From: Bog-793 sp963785415
Lineage (GTDB): Bacteria; Actinomycetota; Acidimicrobiia; Acidimicrobiales; Bog-793
Assembly: GCA_963785415.1 (NCBI GenBank)
Contig: CAWAVB010000001.1
Coordinates: forward strand, 434,001 to 498,000
Direction of reading: 5' to 3'
DNA: 64,000 nucleotides
The notes under the pieces were generated by a model. The model had not been told where the DNA came from, did no database searches, and saw only the letters and a program-made list of their open reading frames with translations. Numbering within the stretch: position 1 is the stretch's first letter; the number at the start of each line of letters is the position of its first letter. Position numbers and translations under genes: made by a program. Positions 35,247 through 43,540 of this stretch are shown one piece after another.

Positions 35247-36176
35247 CTACCGGTGCGGAATCGAGCGCGCGTCGTCCCAGAGCCGGACGCCGCCGATGAT
35301 CCCGGCCAGGTTGTCGACCACCGTGTACGGCTCATTCACGCAGCTCCGCAGGTGGCGCGAGTTCCCGCCGCCGAGGTAGCAGTGGTCGAAGTTCGTGAGC
35401 ACCCGGAAGTTCTCGAGCGCCTCCATGACCCGCCGGCGCCACCTTTTCGGGCCGATCCTCCGCAACGCGGCCTCGCCGAGCTGCTGGTTGTAGGTCTGGC
35501 CCTTGCGGAACGGCTGGTGGGCGAGCTCGAGGTGCGGCACGACGACGCCGCCGTAGAAAAGGGCGGTGCCGACCCCGGTCCCGAACGTCACGACGAACTC
35601 AAGCCCGTCTCCGGAGACGACCGCGAGTCCCTGGAGGTCGGCGTCGTTGGCGACCCGGGTCGGCTTGCCGAACTCGGCCTCGAGCGCCTCGGCGATCTCG
35701 AACCCCGACCAGGCGGCGACGAGCTTCGGATCGATCCGCGAACCGAGCCCCCGCTCGGTCACGAACTGCGGGGCGGTGAGGATCCGCCCTTCGCGCACGA
35801 CTCCGGGGAATCCCACCGCGACGCGTTCGTAGGCCGGGAGCGGACGGACGAGGCCAGCGAGGGTGGCGATGAACCGCCCCGGCGGCAGCGGGTAGGGCGT
35901 CGCCACGCTCACCCGGTTGGCGACGAGGTGCTCGTCCATGTCGAGCACCGACGCCTTCAGCCCGCTTCCGCCGGCGTCGATCGCGAGCGTGTACGGACGG
36001 CGCGGGGCGTCGGACCGCTCGCCCGCCGCGGTCGGCCCGGTGGTCGGCGAAGCGAACGACGCGAAATCGTCCGCGCCGAGCATCGCCGCCGCCGTCGAGG
36101 CGTCGACGTCGGAGTCGGCCCCACCGTCCGCCGTTCGGGGGCTGCGCCGCCGCCCGGAGATCCTGTCGCGGTTCAT
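35247..36176 (-). CDS. ROK-family kinase, polyphosphate-glucokinase-like
   Basis: The protein has 309 residues with a ~55-residue disordered N-terminus. The ROK/actin fold then shows TLAIDAGGSGLKASVLD (phosphate 1), VAVGFPGVV, VANDADLQGLAVV with the sugar-binding Asp, and VVTFGTGVGTALFYGG. This combination, with LELAHQPFRKGQ, resembles actinobacterial PpgK, which phosphorylates glucose from polyphosphate or ATP. The Cys-rich zinc motif of classic ROK kinases is absent, as in PpgK. ATG 36176 overlaps the pepA stop (ATGA) and has AAAGGTG upstream. It is the last gene of a four-gene operon. Confidence 0.82.
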   Translation of the reverse strand: MNRDRISGRRRSPRTADGGADSDVDASTAAAMLGADDFASFASPTTGPTAAGERSDAPRRPYTLAIDAGGSGLKASVLDMDEHLVANRVSVATPYPLPPGRFIATLAGLVRPLPAYERVAVGFPGVVREGRILTAPQFVTERGLGSRIDPKLVAAWSGFEIAEALEAEFGKPTRVANDADLQGLAVVSGDGLEFVVTFGTGVGTALFYGGVVVPHLELAHQPFRKGQTYNQQLGEAALRRIGPKRWRRRVMEALENFRVLTNFDHCYLGGGNSRHLRSCVNEPYTVVDNLAGIIGGVRLWDDARSIPHR

Positions 36177-37672
36177 CGCAGCACCTTTCTCCCTGCCGCA
36201 CCGGCCCCGGCGGGGCTCCCGAGCGGCACATACGACTCGAGCAGTTCGAGCAGGGTCCGGACGCCGAAACCGGTCCCCCCTCGGCGCAGGTAGCCCGTCG
36301 ACTCCTGCGAGTACGCGGGCCCACACACGTCGAGGTGCGCCCAGGGCGTCGCACCGACGAACTCCTCGAGGATGAGCCCGGCGACGAGGGTACCCGCCTC
36401 GCGGGCCACGCTGTAGTTCTTCAGATCGGCGATCTCGGACTCGTAGGACGACCGGTACGCCCAAGGGAGCGGGAGGCGCCAGACGGCCTCCCCGGCGCGC
36501 GCGGCCGCCTGCTCGACCGCCGCGACGATGCGGTCGTCATTGCCCATGAGGCCGGCGATCCGCCGGCCGAGCGCCACGACGACGGCACCCGTCAGCGTCG
36601 CCAGATCGACGATCGCGTCCGGCGACTCCTCCGCGGCGAGACACAGCGCGTCGGCGAGCACAAGCCGGCCCTCGCAATCCGTGTTTGCGACCTCGATCGT
36701 CTTGCCGTTGCGGATCCGCACGACGTCGCCCGGTTTGATCGCCCGGCCGCCGGGCATGTTCTCCGTCATCGGCATGAAAGCGACCACCCGCACGCCGACG
36801 CCGAGTCGCCGGCAAGCGCCGACGACGGCCAGCACGGTCGCGGCGCCGCTCATGTCGTACTTCATGGTCATCATCGATTCGGCGGTCTTCAGCGAAAGAC
36901 CCCCGGAGTCGAAGGTGATCCCCTTGCCGACGAGCGCGACGGTCGCCACGGGGGTCGAAGCCGGTTCGTACTCGGCCCGCACCAGGCGGGGCGGCTCGGC
37001 GGAGCCCCGCGCCACACCGAGCAGGCCACCGAGACCTTCGGCGGCGATCCGCTCGGCTTCCCAGACGGAGACGGAGAACCCCTCGGCGGCGCCGTGCTCG
37101 GTCGCGAGCTCGCCGAAGGCCGCCGGCGTCAGCTCATCCGCCGGTGAGTTCACGAGGTCCCGCGTCAACGCGACCGCCCCGGCCGCCGCGACGCCTTGCG
37201 CGATGCCGTCGCCGACCGCGGCCGGCTCCGGGCCGACGAGCACGAGCCGGGCGAGGGCCGGCAACTTCGGATCACTCTTCAGCCGCCCGAACCGGTAGCT
37301 GGCGAGCAGCACCCCCTCGGCGAGCGCGCGGGCGCGCGCGGGCGCGTCGAGCTTTTCCGCCGCGAGCCCCGAGAGGTCGAACGCCGCCGACTCGCAGTGC
37401 GCGGCCGCCCCGGCGAGTGCCGCGCCCGCCCGGCGGAACGCCTCGCCGTCGAGCTCGGCGGGCTCCCCCATCCCGACGAGGATCTCGAACGCGCCGTCGC
37501 TCCGCTCGAGCGACGCGGTCTCCCCGAGGGCACCGGTGAATCCCTGGCGGGCGGCGAGCGGCGCGTCGGCGAGCGGCGAACCGTCGGGTACGACGAGACC
37601 GCAAAAGACCGGCCGGGCCCGAACATGTGCGCCTGCGGACCACGTCGGTGCGCTCTCGATCTCGACGGTCAT
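36173..37672 (-). CDS. pepA: Leucyl aminopeptidase (M17)
   Basis: The protein has 499 residues: a poorly conserved N-terminal domain, then the M17 catalytic domain with two metals. LVGKGITFDSGGLSLKTAESM provides Lys and Asp ligands, YDMSGAATVL another Asp, and VANTDCEGRLVLADAL the metal-binding Asp and Glu and the catalytic Arg. The usual Ala of NTDAEGRL is Cys here. It removes N-terminal amino acids in the cytoplasm, and in some bacteria also binds DNA. It overlaps both neighbours by four bases. Confidence 0.93.
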   Translation of the reverse strand: MTVEIESAPTWSAGAHVRARPVFCGLVVPDGSPLADAPLAARQGFTGALGETASLERSDGAFEILVGMGEPAELDGEAFRRAGAALAGAAAHCESAAFDLSGLAAEKLDAPARARALAEGVLLASYRFGRLKSDPKLPALARLVLVGPEPAAVGDGIAQGVAAAGAVALTRDLVNSPADELTPAAFGELATEHGAAEGFSVSVWEAERIAAEGLGGLLGVARGSAEPPRLVRAEYEPASTPVATVALVGKGITFDSGGLSLKTAESMMTMKYDMSGAATVLAVVGACRRLGVGVRVVAFMPMTENMPGGRAIKPGDVVRIRNGKTIEVANTDCEGRLVLADALCLAAEESPDAIVDLATLTGAVVVALGRRIAGLMGNDDRIVAAVEQAAARAGEAVWRLPLPWAYRSSYESEIADLKNYSVAREAGTLVAGLILEEFVGATPWAHLDVCGPAYSQESTGYLRRGGTGFGVRTLLELLESYVPLGSPAGAGAAGRKVLR

Positions 37673-38214
37673 CGTGGCGGGTCCCTTTCTTCACGGGCGG
37701 GCAGGTAACCATCTTCGCTCGCGCGGGCGAGCACCCAGCACAGGTCGGAAAGCCGGTTCACATAGGCGATCGCGAGCCCGGGCGCGGCGTCGAGCGCGAC
37801 GAGGCGGCGCTCGGCCCGCCGCACGGCCGTGCGCGCGACGTCGAGCGCGGCGGCGAGCGGGTTCTCACCTGGCACGGCGAAACCGTCGATCTCCCCGAGC
37901 CGCGCCGCGCCCTCGTCGATCGCCGCCTCGAGGGCGGCGACCATCGCCGGCGTCACTTCGTTCTCGGGTCCCCGTCGGCGTTTCGGCCCAGCAACCCCGA
38001 CCTGCGCCATCACGGTCCACAGGCCGCGCTCGAGGCCGACGAGGAGATCGGCGACGCCACCGTGGCGGTCGCACGCGGCCCGCGCCACACCGAGCGCCGC
38101 CTGGGCCTCGTCGAGCGCTCCGAGGGCCTCGACAACGGCGTCGGACTTCGGGATCCGACCCCCGCCGCGCAGCGACGTCGTCCCGTCGTCGCCCCGGCGG
38201 GTGTAGATCCTCAC
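37669..38214 (-). CDS. PduO-type ATP:cob(I)alamin adenosyltransferase
   Basis: The protein has 181 residues and converts cob(I)alamin to adenosylcobalamin. The ATP-binding N-terminus RIYTRRGDDGTTSL and the helical motifs RTAVRRAERRLVAL and YVNRLSDLCWVLAR are diagnostic for the PduO/MMAB family. This implies the organism uses coenzyme B12, but no B12-dependent enzyme is in the window. It is coupled by four-base overlaps to the phosphodiesterase upstream and pepA downstream. Confidence 0.92.
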   Translation of the reverse strand: MRIYTRRGDDGTTSLRGGGRIPKSDAVVEALGALDEAQAALGVARAACDRHGGVADLLVGLERGLWTVMAQVGVAGPKRRRGPENEVTPAMVAALEAAIDEGAARLGEIDGFAVPGENPLAAALDVARTAVRRAERRLVALDAAPGLAIAYVNRLSDLCWVLARASEDGYLPAREERDPPR

Positions 38215-39395
38215 GGCCGCACGGCGAGGAGCGGCACCAGCGCCTCGGACGAGGTGAGCGAGCCGTGTCGCGCCACCAATCGCAGATCACCGGGGTCGGC
38301 AGGGTCGGCGAAGGAGACCGGCCCCCGGGCGACGAGGGCGACGTCGCCGACGCGCCGGCGGAAACCGTCCGAGAGCGGCCCGCCGAACCAGCCGGCACGG
38401 TCGATCTCTTCGACGGTGCGCACCCAGGCAATCCCTCCGTAGAGCTCGCGGGCGCCCGCCGCCACCTCGTCGGTCGCCCCGGGGCGCAGGTGGAGCCAGC
38501 GGAAACGCCCCTCTCCGGAAAGGCCGGTCACCTCTTCGAGCAGGGCGGGGTCGATCGTCACCGGCGGCGACGCCGTCTCCACCTGGCCGTGGTCCGCCGT
38601 GACCGCGAGGGCGCAGCCGGCCGGCAACCGGTTGGCGAGGTCGCCGACGAGCCGGTCGGCGGCGGCGAGCTCGGCCTCGTAGCACTCCCCGAGCCCCTCG
38701 GCGTGGGCGACCTTGTCGATCCCGTCGTAATAGGCGTAGACGAACGGTTCGCCCGCAGCGAGCGCCCGCTCGACGAACACGCCGATCGACGAGCTCACCC
38801 GCCAGCCGAAGAGCTCGGTGCCCGCCAGGTGCGCCTGCGAGAAGCCCGAACCGGCGAACGCGGCGCGCGAGACGACCGGGACGTGCCGACCGAGGAACGG
38901 CTCGATCTGCTGGAAGGCTCGCGGGCGGATCTCGGCGCGGGCGTCGCCGGCGCCCGTCGTCCACCGCAGCACGTTGAGCACCGTGTCCCCGGTTCGCAAC
39001 CGGTAACCGAGCACACCGTGGTCGGCCGGGGGCCGCCCCGTGGTGAGCGAGGTGAGCGCGGTCGCCGTGGTCGTCGGAGCGACCGAGGTGATCGTCGCGG
39101 CCGCCATCGCGGACATCGTCGGCGTCACCGCACGGTGCGCGGCGAGGCTCTCGGCCCCGAGCCCGTCGAGCACAAGGAGGACGACCCGGGTCGCGTCGAC
39201 GAGCGGTGCGGGCAGCCAACCCGGGATCTCGCCGTGCTGGCGCAGGGCGTCGAGCCGGAGCAACGTCGGGACGACTTCGGTGAGACACGCCCCGCCGTAG
39301 TCCGGGCGGAGTGGCTCGTCGGTGTTCCCGCCAACCACCCACGTCGCCGCGCCGCCAGCAGACGACGCCGGCGAGCCTGTCACGCGCGAGAGCAT
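38211..39395 (-). CDS. Alkaline-phosphatase-superfamily phosphodiesterase
   Basis: The protein has 394 residues and is related to type I nucleotide pyrophosphatase/phosphodiesterases. Two-metal ligands and the nucleophile can be followed: LLVLDGLGAESL (first Asp), TSVAPTTTATALTSL (Thr nucleophile), YYDGIDKVAHAEG, TADHGQVET (Asp-His) and RHGSL (last His). There is no signal peptide, so it is probably cytoplasmic; the substrate is unknown. ATG 39395 has AGGAG 9 bases upstream. It is the first gene of the operon leading to the glucokinase and diverges from Rrf2, with 35 bases between starts. Confidence 0.87.
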   Translation of the reverse strand: MLSRVTGSPASSAGGAATWVVGGNTDEPLRPDYGGACLTEVVPTLLRLDALRQHGEIPGWLPAPLVDATRVVLLVLDGLGAESLAAHRAVTPTMSAMAAATITSVAPTTTATALTSLTTGRPPADHGVLGYRLRTGDTVLNVLRWTTGAGDARAEIRPRAFQQIEPFLGRHVPVVSRAAFAGSGFSQAHLAGTELFGWRVSSSIGVFVERALAAGEPFVYAYYDGIDKVAHAEGLGECYEAELAAADRLVGDLANRLPAGCALAVTADHGQVETASPPVTIDPALLEEVTGLSGEGRFRWLHLRPGATDEVAAGARELYGGIAWVRTVEEIDRAGWFGGPLSDGFRRRVGDVALVARGPVSFADPADPGDLRLVARHGSLTSSEALVPLLAVRP

Positions 39396-39417
39396 ACGAC
39401 GGCACTCCTAGGCGCCG

Positions 39418-39423
39418 TACCAT
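39418..39423 (+). promoter_or_regulatory. Predicted -10 element (TACCAT) of the Rrf2 gene, leaderless
   Basis: TACCAT, seven bases, then GTG 39431. It lies inside the 35-base gap to the divergent phosphodiesterase gene, so RNA polymerase or Rrf2 bound here could affect both. Confidence 0.55.
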
Positions 39424-39430
39424 GTGCGAA

Positions 39431-39877
39431 GTGAGGGTTTCCACGCGCGGTGACTACGCCTGCCGGGCTCTTTTGTCGCTCGCACTGCGCGCCGACGGCG
39501 TCACACCGACCTCGGTGCGCGACATCGCCGAACGGACCGGGCTCCCCCAGCCGTACCTCGAGCAGATCCTCCTCGCGCTGAAAGGCGCCGGTCTCGTGCG
39601 GTCCAAGCGCGGCGTCGGCGGCGGCTACGTGCTGGCGCGGCCCGCCGACGCGATCACCCTCGGCGCCATCGTCTCGGCGGTCGACGGACCGATCGTCGTC
39701 GGCGACTTCGGCCTGCCGCACGAGAACGGAGCGTGCGACCACGAGGGCCAGTGCGTCCTGCTGGACCTCTGGGCCGACGTGAGCGAGCACATGCGGCGCC
39801 ACCTCGACTCCTACCGCCTGAGCGACATGGTCGCCCGCGCCCAGAATCCGGCCCGCGCGGTCCGGTCGGGCGCCTGA
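39431..39877 (+). CDS. Rrf2-family transcriptional regulator
   Basis: The protein has 148 residues. The winged helix is RVSTRGDYACRALLSLALRA, DIAERTGLPQPYLEQILLALKGAGLVRSKRGVGGGYVLARP. The usual iron-sulfur region reads NGACDHEGQCVLLDLW, with two Cys spaced as in IscR/NsrR but no third Cys at the expected place, so cluster binding is uncertain. The GTG at 39431 is chosen because RVSTRGDY is the normal family N-terminus and a -10 box precedes it. The genes it controls are not known; the divergent operon is the nearest candidate. Confidence 0.88.
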   Translation: MRVSTRGDYACRALLSLALRADGVTPTSVRDIAERTGLPQPYLEQILLALKGAGLVRSKRGVGGGYVLARPADAITLGAIVSAVDGPIVVGDFGLPHENGACDHEGQCVLLDLWADVSEHMRRHLDSYRLSDMVARAQNPARAVRSGA

Positions 39878-40107
39878 CCCCGGCGGGCCAGGCCGCCTCC
39901 TCGTCGCCCCTCGGACCCCGCCACCACCCCGACCAGCACTTCTCCGTCCCGTTCCTTCCCGCGCCCCGCGGGCGGCCCATGGAATGCGCCCACCCCTGGC
40001 GGCGTTGCACAAGGTGACCGCACCTGGAATCGGGCGAGGGCAGTCCGGGCGTTCCAGGCGCGAGGAACGGAGACGAAGTCATCGCTACGACATACGCCGA
40101 CGAGATC

Positions 40108-40866
40108 GTGGAGCACGCGAGCGGCGGCCCCGATCTCATGCGACTCTTCCTTGACGACATTGGCCGGTACCCGCTGCTCACCGCCACGGAGCAGGTCGCG
40201 CTCGCCCAGAGGATCGAGCGGGGCGACACGGAAGCAAAGAATCAAATGATCGCCGGCAACCTCCGGCTTGTCGTCCACTGGGCCCGCAGGTACCAGGGCC
40301 GCGGCGTCGACCTCACCGATCTCGTCCAGGAGGGCACCTTCGGGCTGATGCGCGCCGTGGAAAAGTTCGACTGGAAGCGGGGGTTTAAGTTCTCGACCTA
40401 CGCGACGTGGTGGATCCGCCAGTCGCTCCAGCGCGCGGTGCAGTCGAAGGGCCGGGCCATCCGCCTGCCCGAGGACGCCGTTGCCGCGGAGAACGCCGCC
40501 GAACGAGCCGGTGAAGGCCACGAACGCCACCTGCCCCGGGTCGTCGCCAGTCTCGACCAGCCCGTCGCCACCGATGCCTCCGCGACGCTCGGTGACCTGC
40601 TCGCCGCCGACGAGACCTCTGTCGCCGACGACGTCATCGGGACACTCGCCGTCGAGGGCCTCGAGGAGGCCATCGATCGCCTTGGGCAGCTCGAGCGGGA
40701 GGTCGTCCGACTCCGCTTCGGATTGGGCGGGCAGCCCCCCGCCTCCCTCGAATCGACGGCCCGGGCGCTCGGGATCGGCGTTCGCCGGGTCCGCAGCCTC
40801 GAGGCTTCGGCGCTGCGAACGCTCGCGGCCCAGCCCGAGGTGCACGCCTTCCACACCGCGGCCTGA
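40108..40866 (+). CDS. Sigma-70 family RNA polymerase sigma factor
   Basis: The protein has 252 residues. Region 1.2 is DLMRLFLDDIGRYPLLTATEQVALAQRIE. Region 2 is NQMIAGNLRLVVHWARRYQGRGVDLTDLVQEGTFGLMRAVEKFDWKRGFKFSTYATWWIRQSLQRAV. A short region 3 and region 4 (LEREVVRLRFGLGG to RRVRSLEASALRTL) follow. It is a primary-like (group 2) sigma. The region 4 helix-turn-helix has diverged (RRVRSLEA for ERVRQIEA), so the -35 specificity may differ. GTG 40108 is the first standard start. The frame is open back to 40018 without ATG or GTG, so the true N-terminus is uncertain. Confidence 0.88.
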   Translation: MEHASGGPDLMRLFLDDIGRYPLLTATEQVALAQRIERGDTEAKNQMIAGNLRLVVHWARRYQGRGVDLTDLVQEGTFGLMRAVEKFDWKRGFKFSTYATWWIRQSLQRAVQSKGRAIRLPEDAVAAENAAERAGEGHERHLPRVVASLDQPVATDASATLGDLLAADETSVADDVIGTLAVEGLEEAIDRLGQLEREVVRLRFGLGGQPPASLESTARALGIGVRRVRSLEASALRTLAAQPEVHAFHTAA

Positions 40867-40875
40867 CCGACCCGA

Positions 40876-41826
40876 TCAGGACAGGCGGCCCAGCACCGCC
40901 GCGAGGTCGTCCGGGAGCGGCGCCGTCCACTCGCACAGCTCCCCCGTTCGCGGGTGGACGAGGCGCAGCGTCCTGGCGTGCAGGAAGTGCCGTTCGAGCC
41001 CGATCTCGGCCCGCGCCGCGGGGGCGAGCATGCCGCGGTAGCGGGAATCGCCGGCCACCGGATGGCCGATCGCCGCGAAATGGACACGGATCTGGTGCGT
41101 CCGCCCCGACTCCAGCGTCACCTCCACCAACGTCACCTCGACCGGTTCGCTGAAGCGCTGGAGCACCCGGTAGCGGGTCTTGGCGGCACGCCCCTCCACG
41201 GTCACGGCCATCCTCGTCCGATCTCGCGTTGACCGGCCAATCGGCGCGTCGATGCTCCCCGCGTCGGCGGCGAGCGGGCCGAGTACGAGCGCCTCGTAGA
41301 CACGCCCCATCGAACGCGCCGACAGCTGGGCGACGAGCGATCGCCAGGCGTAGGGGTTGCGGGCCACGACGAGCAGACCGGACGTGTCCTTGTCGAGACG
41401 GTGGACGATCCCCGGGCGGGACGGGTCGCCCGCGCCCTCGCGCCCCGCCCGGGCGAGGTCCGGGTAGCGCGCCAGCAGCCCCGCCGCCAACGTCCCCGTG
41501 CGGTGGCCCGCGCCCGGATGAACGACGACGCCGGCCGGTTTGTCCACCACGATGAGATCGGCGTCCTCGTAGACGACACCGAAGGCCACGCCGCCGGGTG
41601 CGGCCGGTTCGAGCTCCGCTACCCCGTCCTGTGGTCCGAGCTCGAGTTCGAGGCTCGCCCCGGCGCTCACGCGCACGTGGCGCGACGTGACGACCCCGCC
41701 CTCGTACCGCACCTTCCCGGCAGCGACGAGCTCCGCGACAGCACTGCGCGACCGCCCCGTGATCGTGGCGACCGCGCGGTCGATCCGTTCGCCGCCGAGT
41801 GCCGCGGGCACCCGCACTTTGGTCAC
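40876..41826 (-). CDS. rluD: RluA/RluD-family pseudouridine synthase
   Basis: The protein has 316 residues. An N-terminal S4 RNA-binding domain (ERIDRAVATITGRSRSAVAELVAAGKV) is followed by the catalytic domain with VVDKPAGVVVHPG, GIVHRLDKDTSGLLVVA (catalytic Asp), ESGRTHQIRVHFAAIGHPVAGDSRY and HFLHARTLRLVHP. RluD modifies 23S rRNA helix 69; substrate identity within the family is inferred. GTG 41826 overlaps the lspA stop (GTGA). The lspA-rluD pair is a common bacterial arrangement. Confidence 0.92.
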   Translation of the reverse strand: MTKVRVPAALGGERIDRAVATITGRSRSAVAELVAAGKVRYEGGVVTSRHVRVSAGASLELELGPQDGVAELEPAAPGGVAFGVVYEDADLIVVDKPAGVVVHPGAGHRTGTLAAGLLARYPDLARAGREGAGDPSRPGIVHRLDKDTSGLLVVARNPYAWRSLVAQLSARSMGRVYEALVLGPLAADAGSIDAPIGRSTRDRTRMAVTVEGRAAKTRYRVLQRFSEPVEVTLVEVTLESGRTHQIRVHFAAIGHPVAGDSRYRGMLAPAARAEIGLERHFLHARTLRLVHPRTGELCEWTAPLPDDLAAVLGRLS

Positions 41827-42344
41827 CGCTCGTCCCCCGGCGCGCCGCGGTGTCCGGCGCCGTGCGTGCCTGTCTGACGCCAGAACCGCGCCACCAGGAC
41901 GACCGCACCGAGGACGATCGCCGCGTCCGCGCAATTGAACGTCGGCCAGAATCCGACATGGACGAAGTCCACGACCAAGCCATGGGCGCGGAAGATCCGA
42001 TCGGCGAGGTTCCCCGCAGCTCCGCCGAGCAGCAACCCGATCCCGATCGCGACGGTGTAGCTCGGCGTCGAGCGTGCGAACCAGATGAGGACGGCCACGA
42101 GCAAGATGCCAATGACGACGAGCGGAAGCGTGAGGCCGGTGCCGAGCGAGAAGGCGATGCCCGGGTTGAAAGACAGCGCGAGCGACAGCGGTCCGACGAG
42201 GTGTTTCGGCCCGCTCGCCAAGCGATCCAGCGCGAGCGTCTTCGTGGTCTGGTCCAGGCCGACAACGACGGCCGCCGTCACCGCGACGACCCACACGCGA
42301 CGTCGGGTCGAAACCCCGCCAGTCGCGCGTCGTTCCGGGTTCAA
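41823..42344 (-). CDS. lspA: Lipoprotein signal peptidase (signal peptidase II)
   Basis: The protein has 173 residues with four membrane helices. It cleaves prolipoproteins after lipid attachment. The catalytic Asp pair is in GGAAGNLADRIF and VDFVHVGFWPTFNCADAAI, and FNPGIAFSLG is also typical. The frame is open to an ATG at 42380. The TTG at 42344 is preferred because it overlaps the stop of the preceding gene (TTGA), the same coupling used elsewhere, and gives a normal length. It lies between a DksA-like gene and rluD. Confidence 0.92.
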   Translation of the reverse strand: MNPERRATGGVSTRRRVWVVAVTAAVVVGLDQTTKTLALDRLASGPKHLVGPLSLALSFNPGIAFSLGTGLTLPLVVIGILLVAVLIWFARSTPSYTVAIGIGLLLGGAAGNLADRIFRAHGLVVDFVHVGFWPTFNCADAAIVLGAVVLVARFWRQTGTHGAGHRGAPGDER

Positions 42345-43465
42345 CGTCGCGACAGCCCTCCGCTCTTGCAGGCCATGCACAGGCGCGCGTACGGGAGCGC
42401 CTCGAGACGGAGCTTCGGGATCAACTCACCACACCCTTCGCACACGCCGTACTTCCCGCTGTCGATCTTGGCGAGCGCGGCATTGATCTCCTCGACCGCT
42501 TCCAGGGCCTGAGCGGAGAGCGTGAGGTCCCGCTCTCGGTCGACGGCAACCGTCCCACCTTCACCCGATTCCTCGTCGAACTGGATGTCTCCGGGCTCCA
42601 TCTCCGCGACCAGCAACTCGGCCTCCTCCTGCAGCGAGTTCGCCTGTTCGAGATACGTCGCCCGTTCCTTTTCGAGCACGTTCCGCTGGTGGTTGAGGAA
42701 GCGCTCGTCCGTGTAGCCCCTGCGGGGCGGTCGAACCGGGGCGGCACGGGTGACCGCCGGCCGGACGGGAGCGGGACGAGCGATCGCCCGAGTCGCTCCG
42801 CTCTTCGCCGCGATGCGACGGCTCACGCGGGAAGCGGCCTGCCCGCTCGCACCAGAAGCCCGCTTGACGCCCCTGGCCGGCACCATCGCCTTTTGCGGAA
42901 CGGCCTTTTTCGCCGCGGTCTTCTTCGCCGTCACCTTCCTTGTGGCCTCCTTCTTCGCGGCGACCTTCTTCGCGGCGACCGTCTTCGCGGTGGCCTTCTT
43001 CGCGGTGACTTTCTTCACGACCTTCTTCGCGGCGACCTTCTGCGCGGTGGCCTTCTTCGCGATGACCTTCACCGGCGCGACCTTCTTCGCCGCCGACTTC
43101 TTGGCCGCAGGGGCCTTCGTGGCGGCATCCCTCGCCGTGGCGCGCGGCGGAACGGCCTTCTTCGCCGCCAGCTTCTTCACCGCGACGGGCTTGGCGCCGC
43201 CCTTCTTCGCCGTCTTCACCCTCCCGGCCGGGCCTCCCCCCGCCTTCGCCCGTGCTGGCGTCGGCGCCCGCCGGACCGGGGCCGCCGACCGCACGGCCAC
43301 CGTCGTCGCCGGCTTCCCAGTGGGACGTCCCGCAACCTTGCCGATCGCCTTCCGAGTGTCTGCCACTGCTTTCGTCGCTCGCGCGATGAACGAACGGCGC
43401 GGAGACCTAGAAATCACTTTGTTCATGCCTGCTTTCACGGTGGGCTTCGTCATCTTGTGGGGCAT
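42341..43465 (-). CDS. DksA/TraR-type zinc-finger protein with long Lys/Ala-rich N-terminus
   Basis: The protein has 374 residues. About the first 240 are a histone-H1-like, strongly basic tail with many KKxxAKK units. The C-terminal ~120 are DksA/TraR-like: a helical hairpin (NVLEKERATYLEQANSLQEEAELLVAEM), then CEGCGELIPKLRLEALPYARLCMACK, a CxxC-x17-CxxC zinc finger. DksA binds RNA polymerase; the tail would add DNA or RNA contact. The second Asp of the DksA coiled-coil tip is not recognisable. Three N-terminal ATGs (43465, 43453, 43426) could be the start. It is coupled to lspA by a TTGA overlap. Confidence 0.8.
   Translation of the reverse strand: MPHKMTKPTVKAGMNKVISRSPRRSFIARATKAVADTRKAIGKVAGRPTGKPATTVAVRSAAPVRRAPTPARAKAGGGPAGRVKTAKKGGAKPVAVKKLAAKKAVPPRATARDAATKAPAAKKSAAKKVAPVKVIAKKATAQKVAAKKVVKKVTAKKATAKTVAAKKVAAKKEATRKVTAKKTAAKKAVPQKAMVPARGVKRASGASGQAASRVSRRIAAKSGATRAIARPAPVRPAVTRAAPVRPPRRGYTDERFLNHQRNVLEKERATYLEQANSLQEEAELLVAEMEPGDIQFDEESGEGGTVAVDRERDLTLSAQALEAVEEINAALAKIDSGKYGVCEGCGELIPKLRLEALPYARLCMACKSGGLSRR
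42890..43240. repeat. Imperfect tandem repeats coding for the AKK-rich tail
   Basis: On the plus strand the segment is built from repeats around GCGACCTTCTTCGCGG, spaced about 24-30 bases, which encode AKKVAAKK-type units on the minus strand. Unit number is likely to vary between strains. Confidence 0.7.
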
Positions 43466-43540
43466 GGTCGGCTCGTTGACCTCTCCGATGAAGGGGTTGA
43501 GGTTACCCGATCGCCACGGCCACCGCCGACCGATCAGGCT

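Noticed and set aside
42890..43240. CRISPR-like regular repeats
   Set aside because: The repeats are coding, imperfect and have no spacers; they encode the AKK-rich tail of the DksA-like protein.
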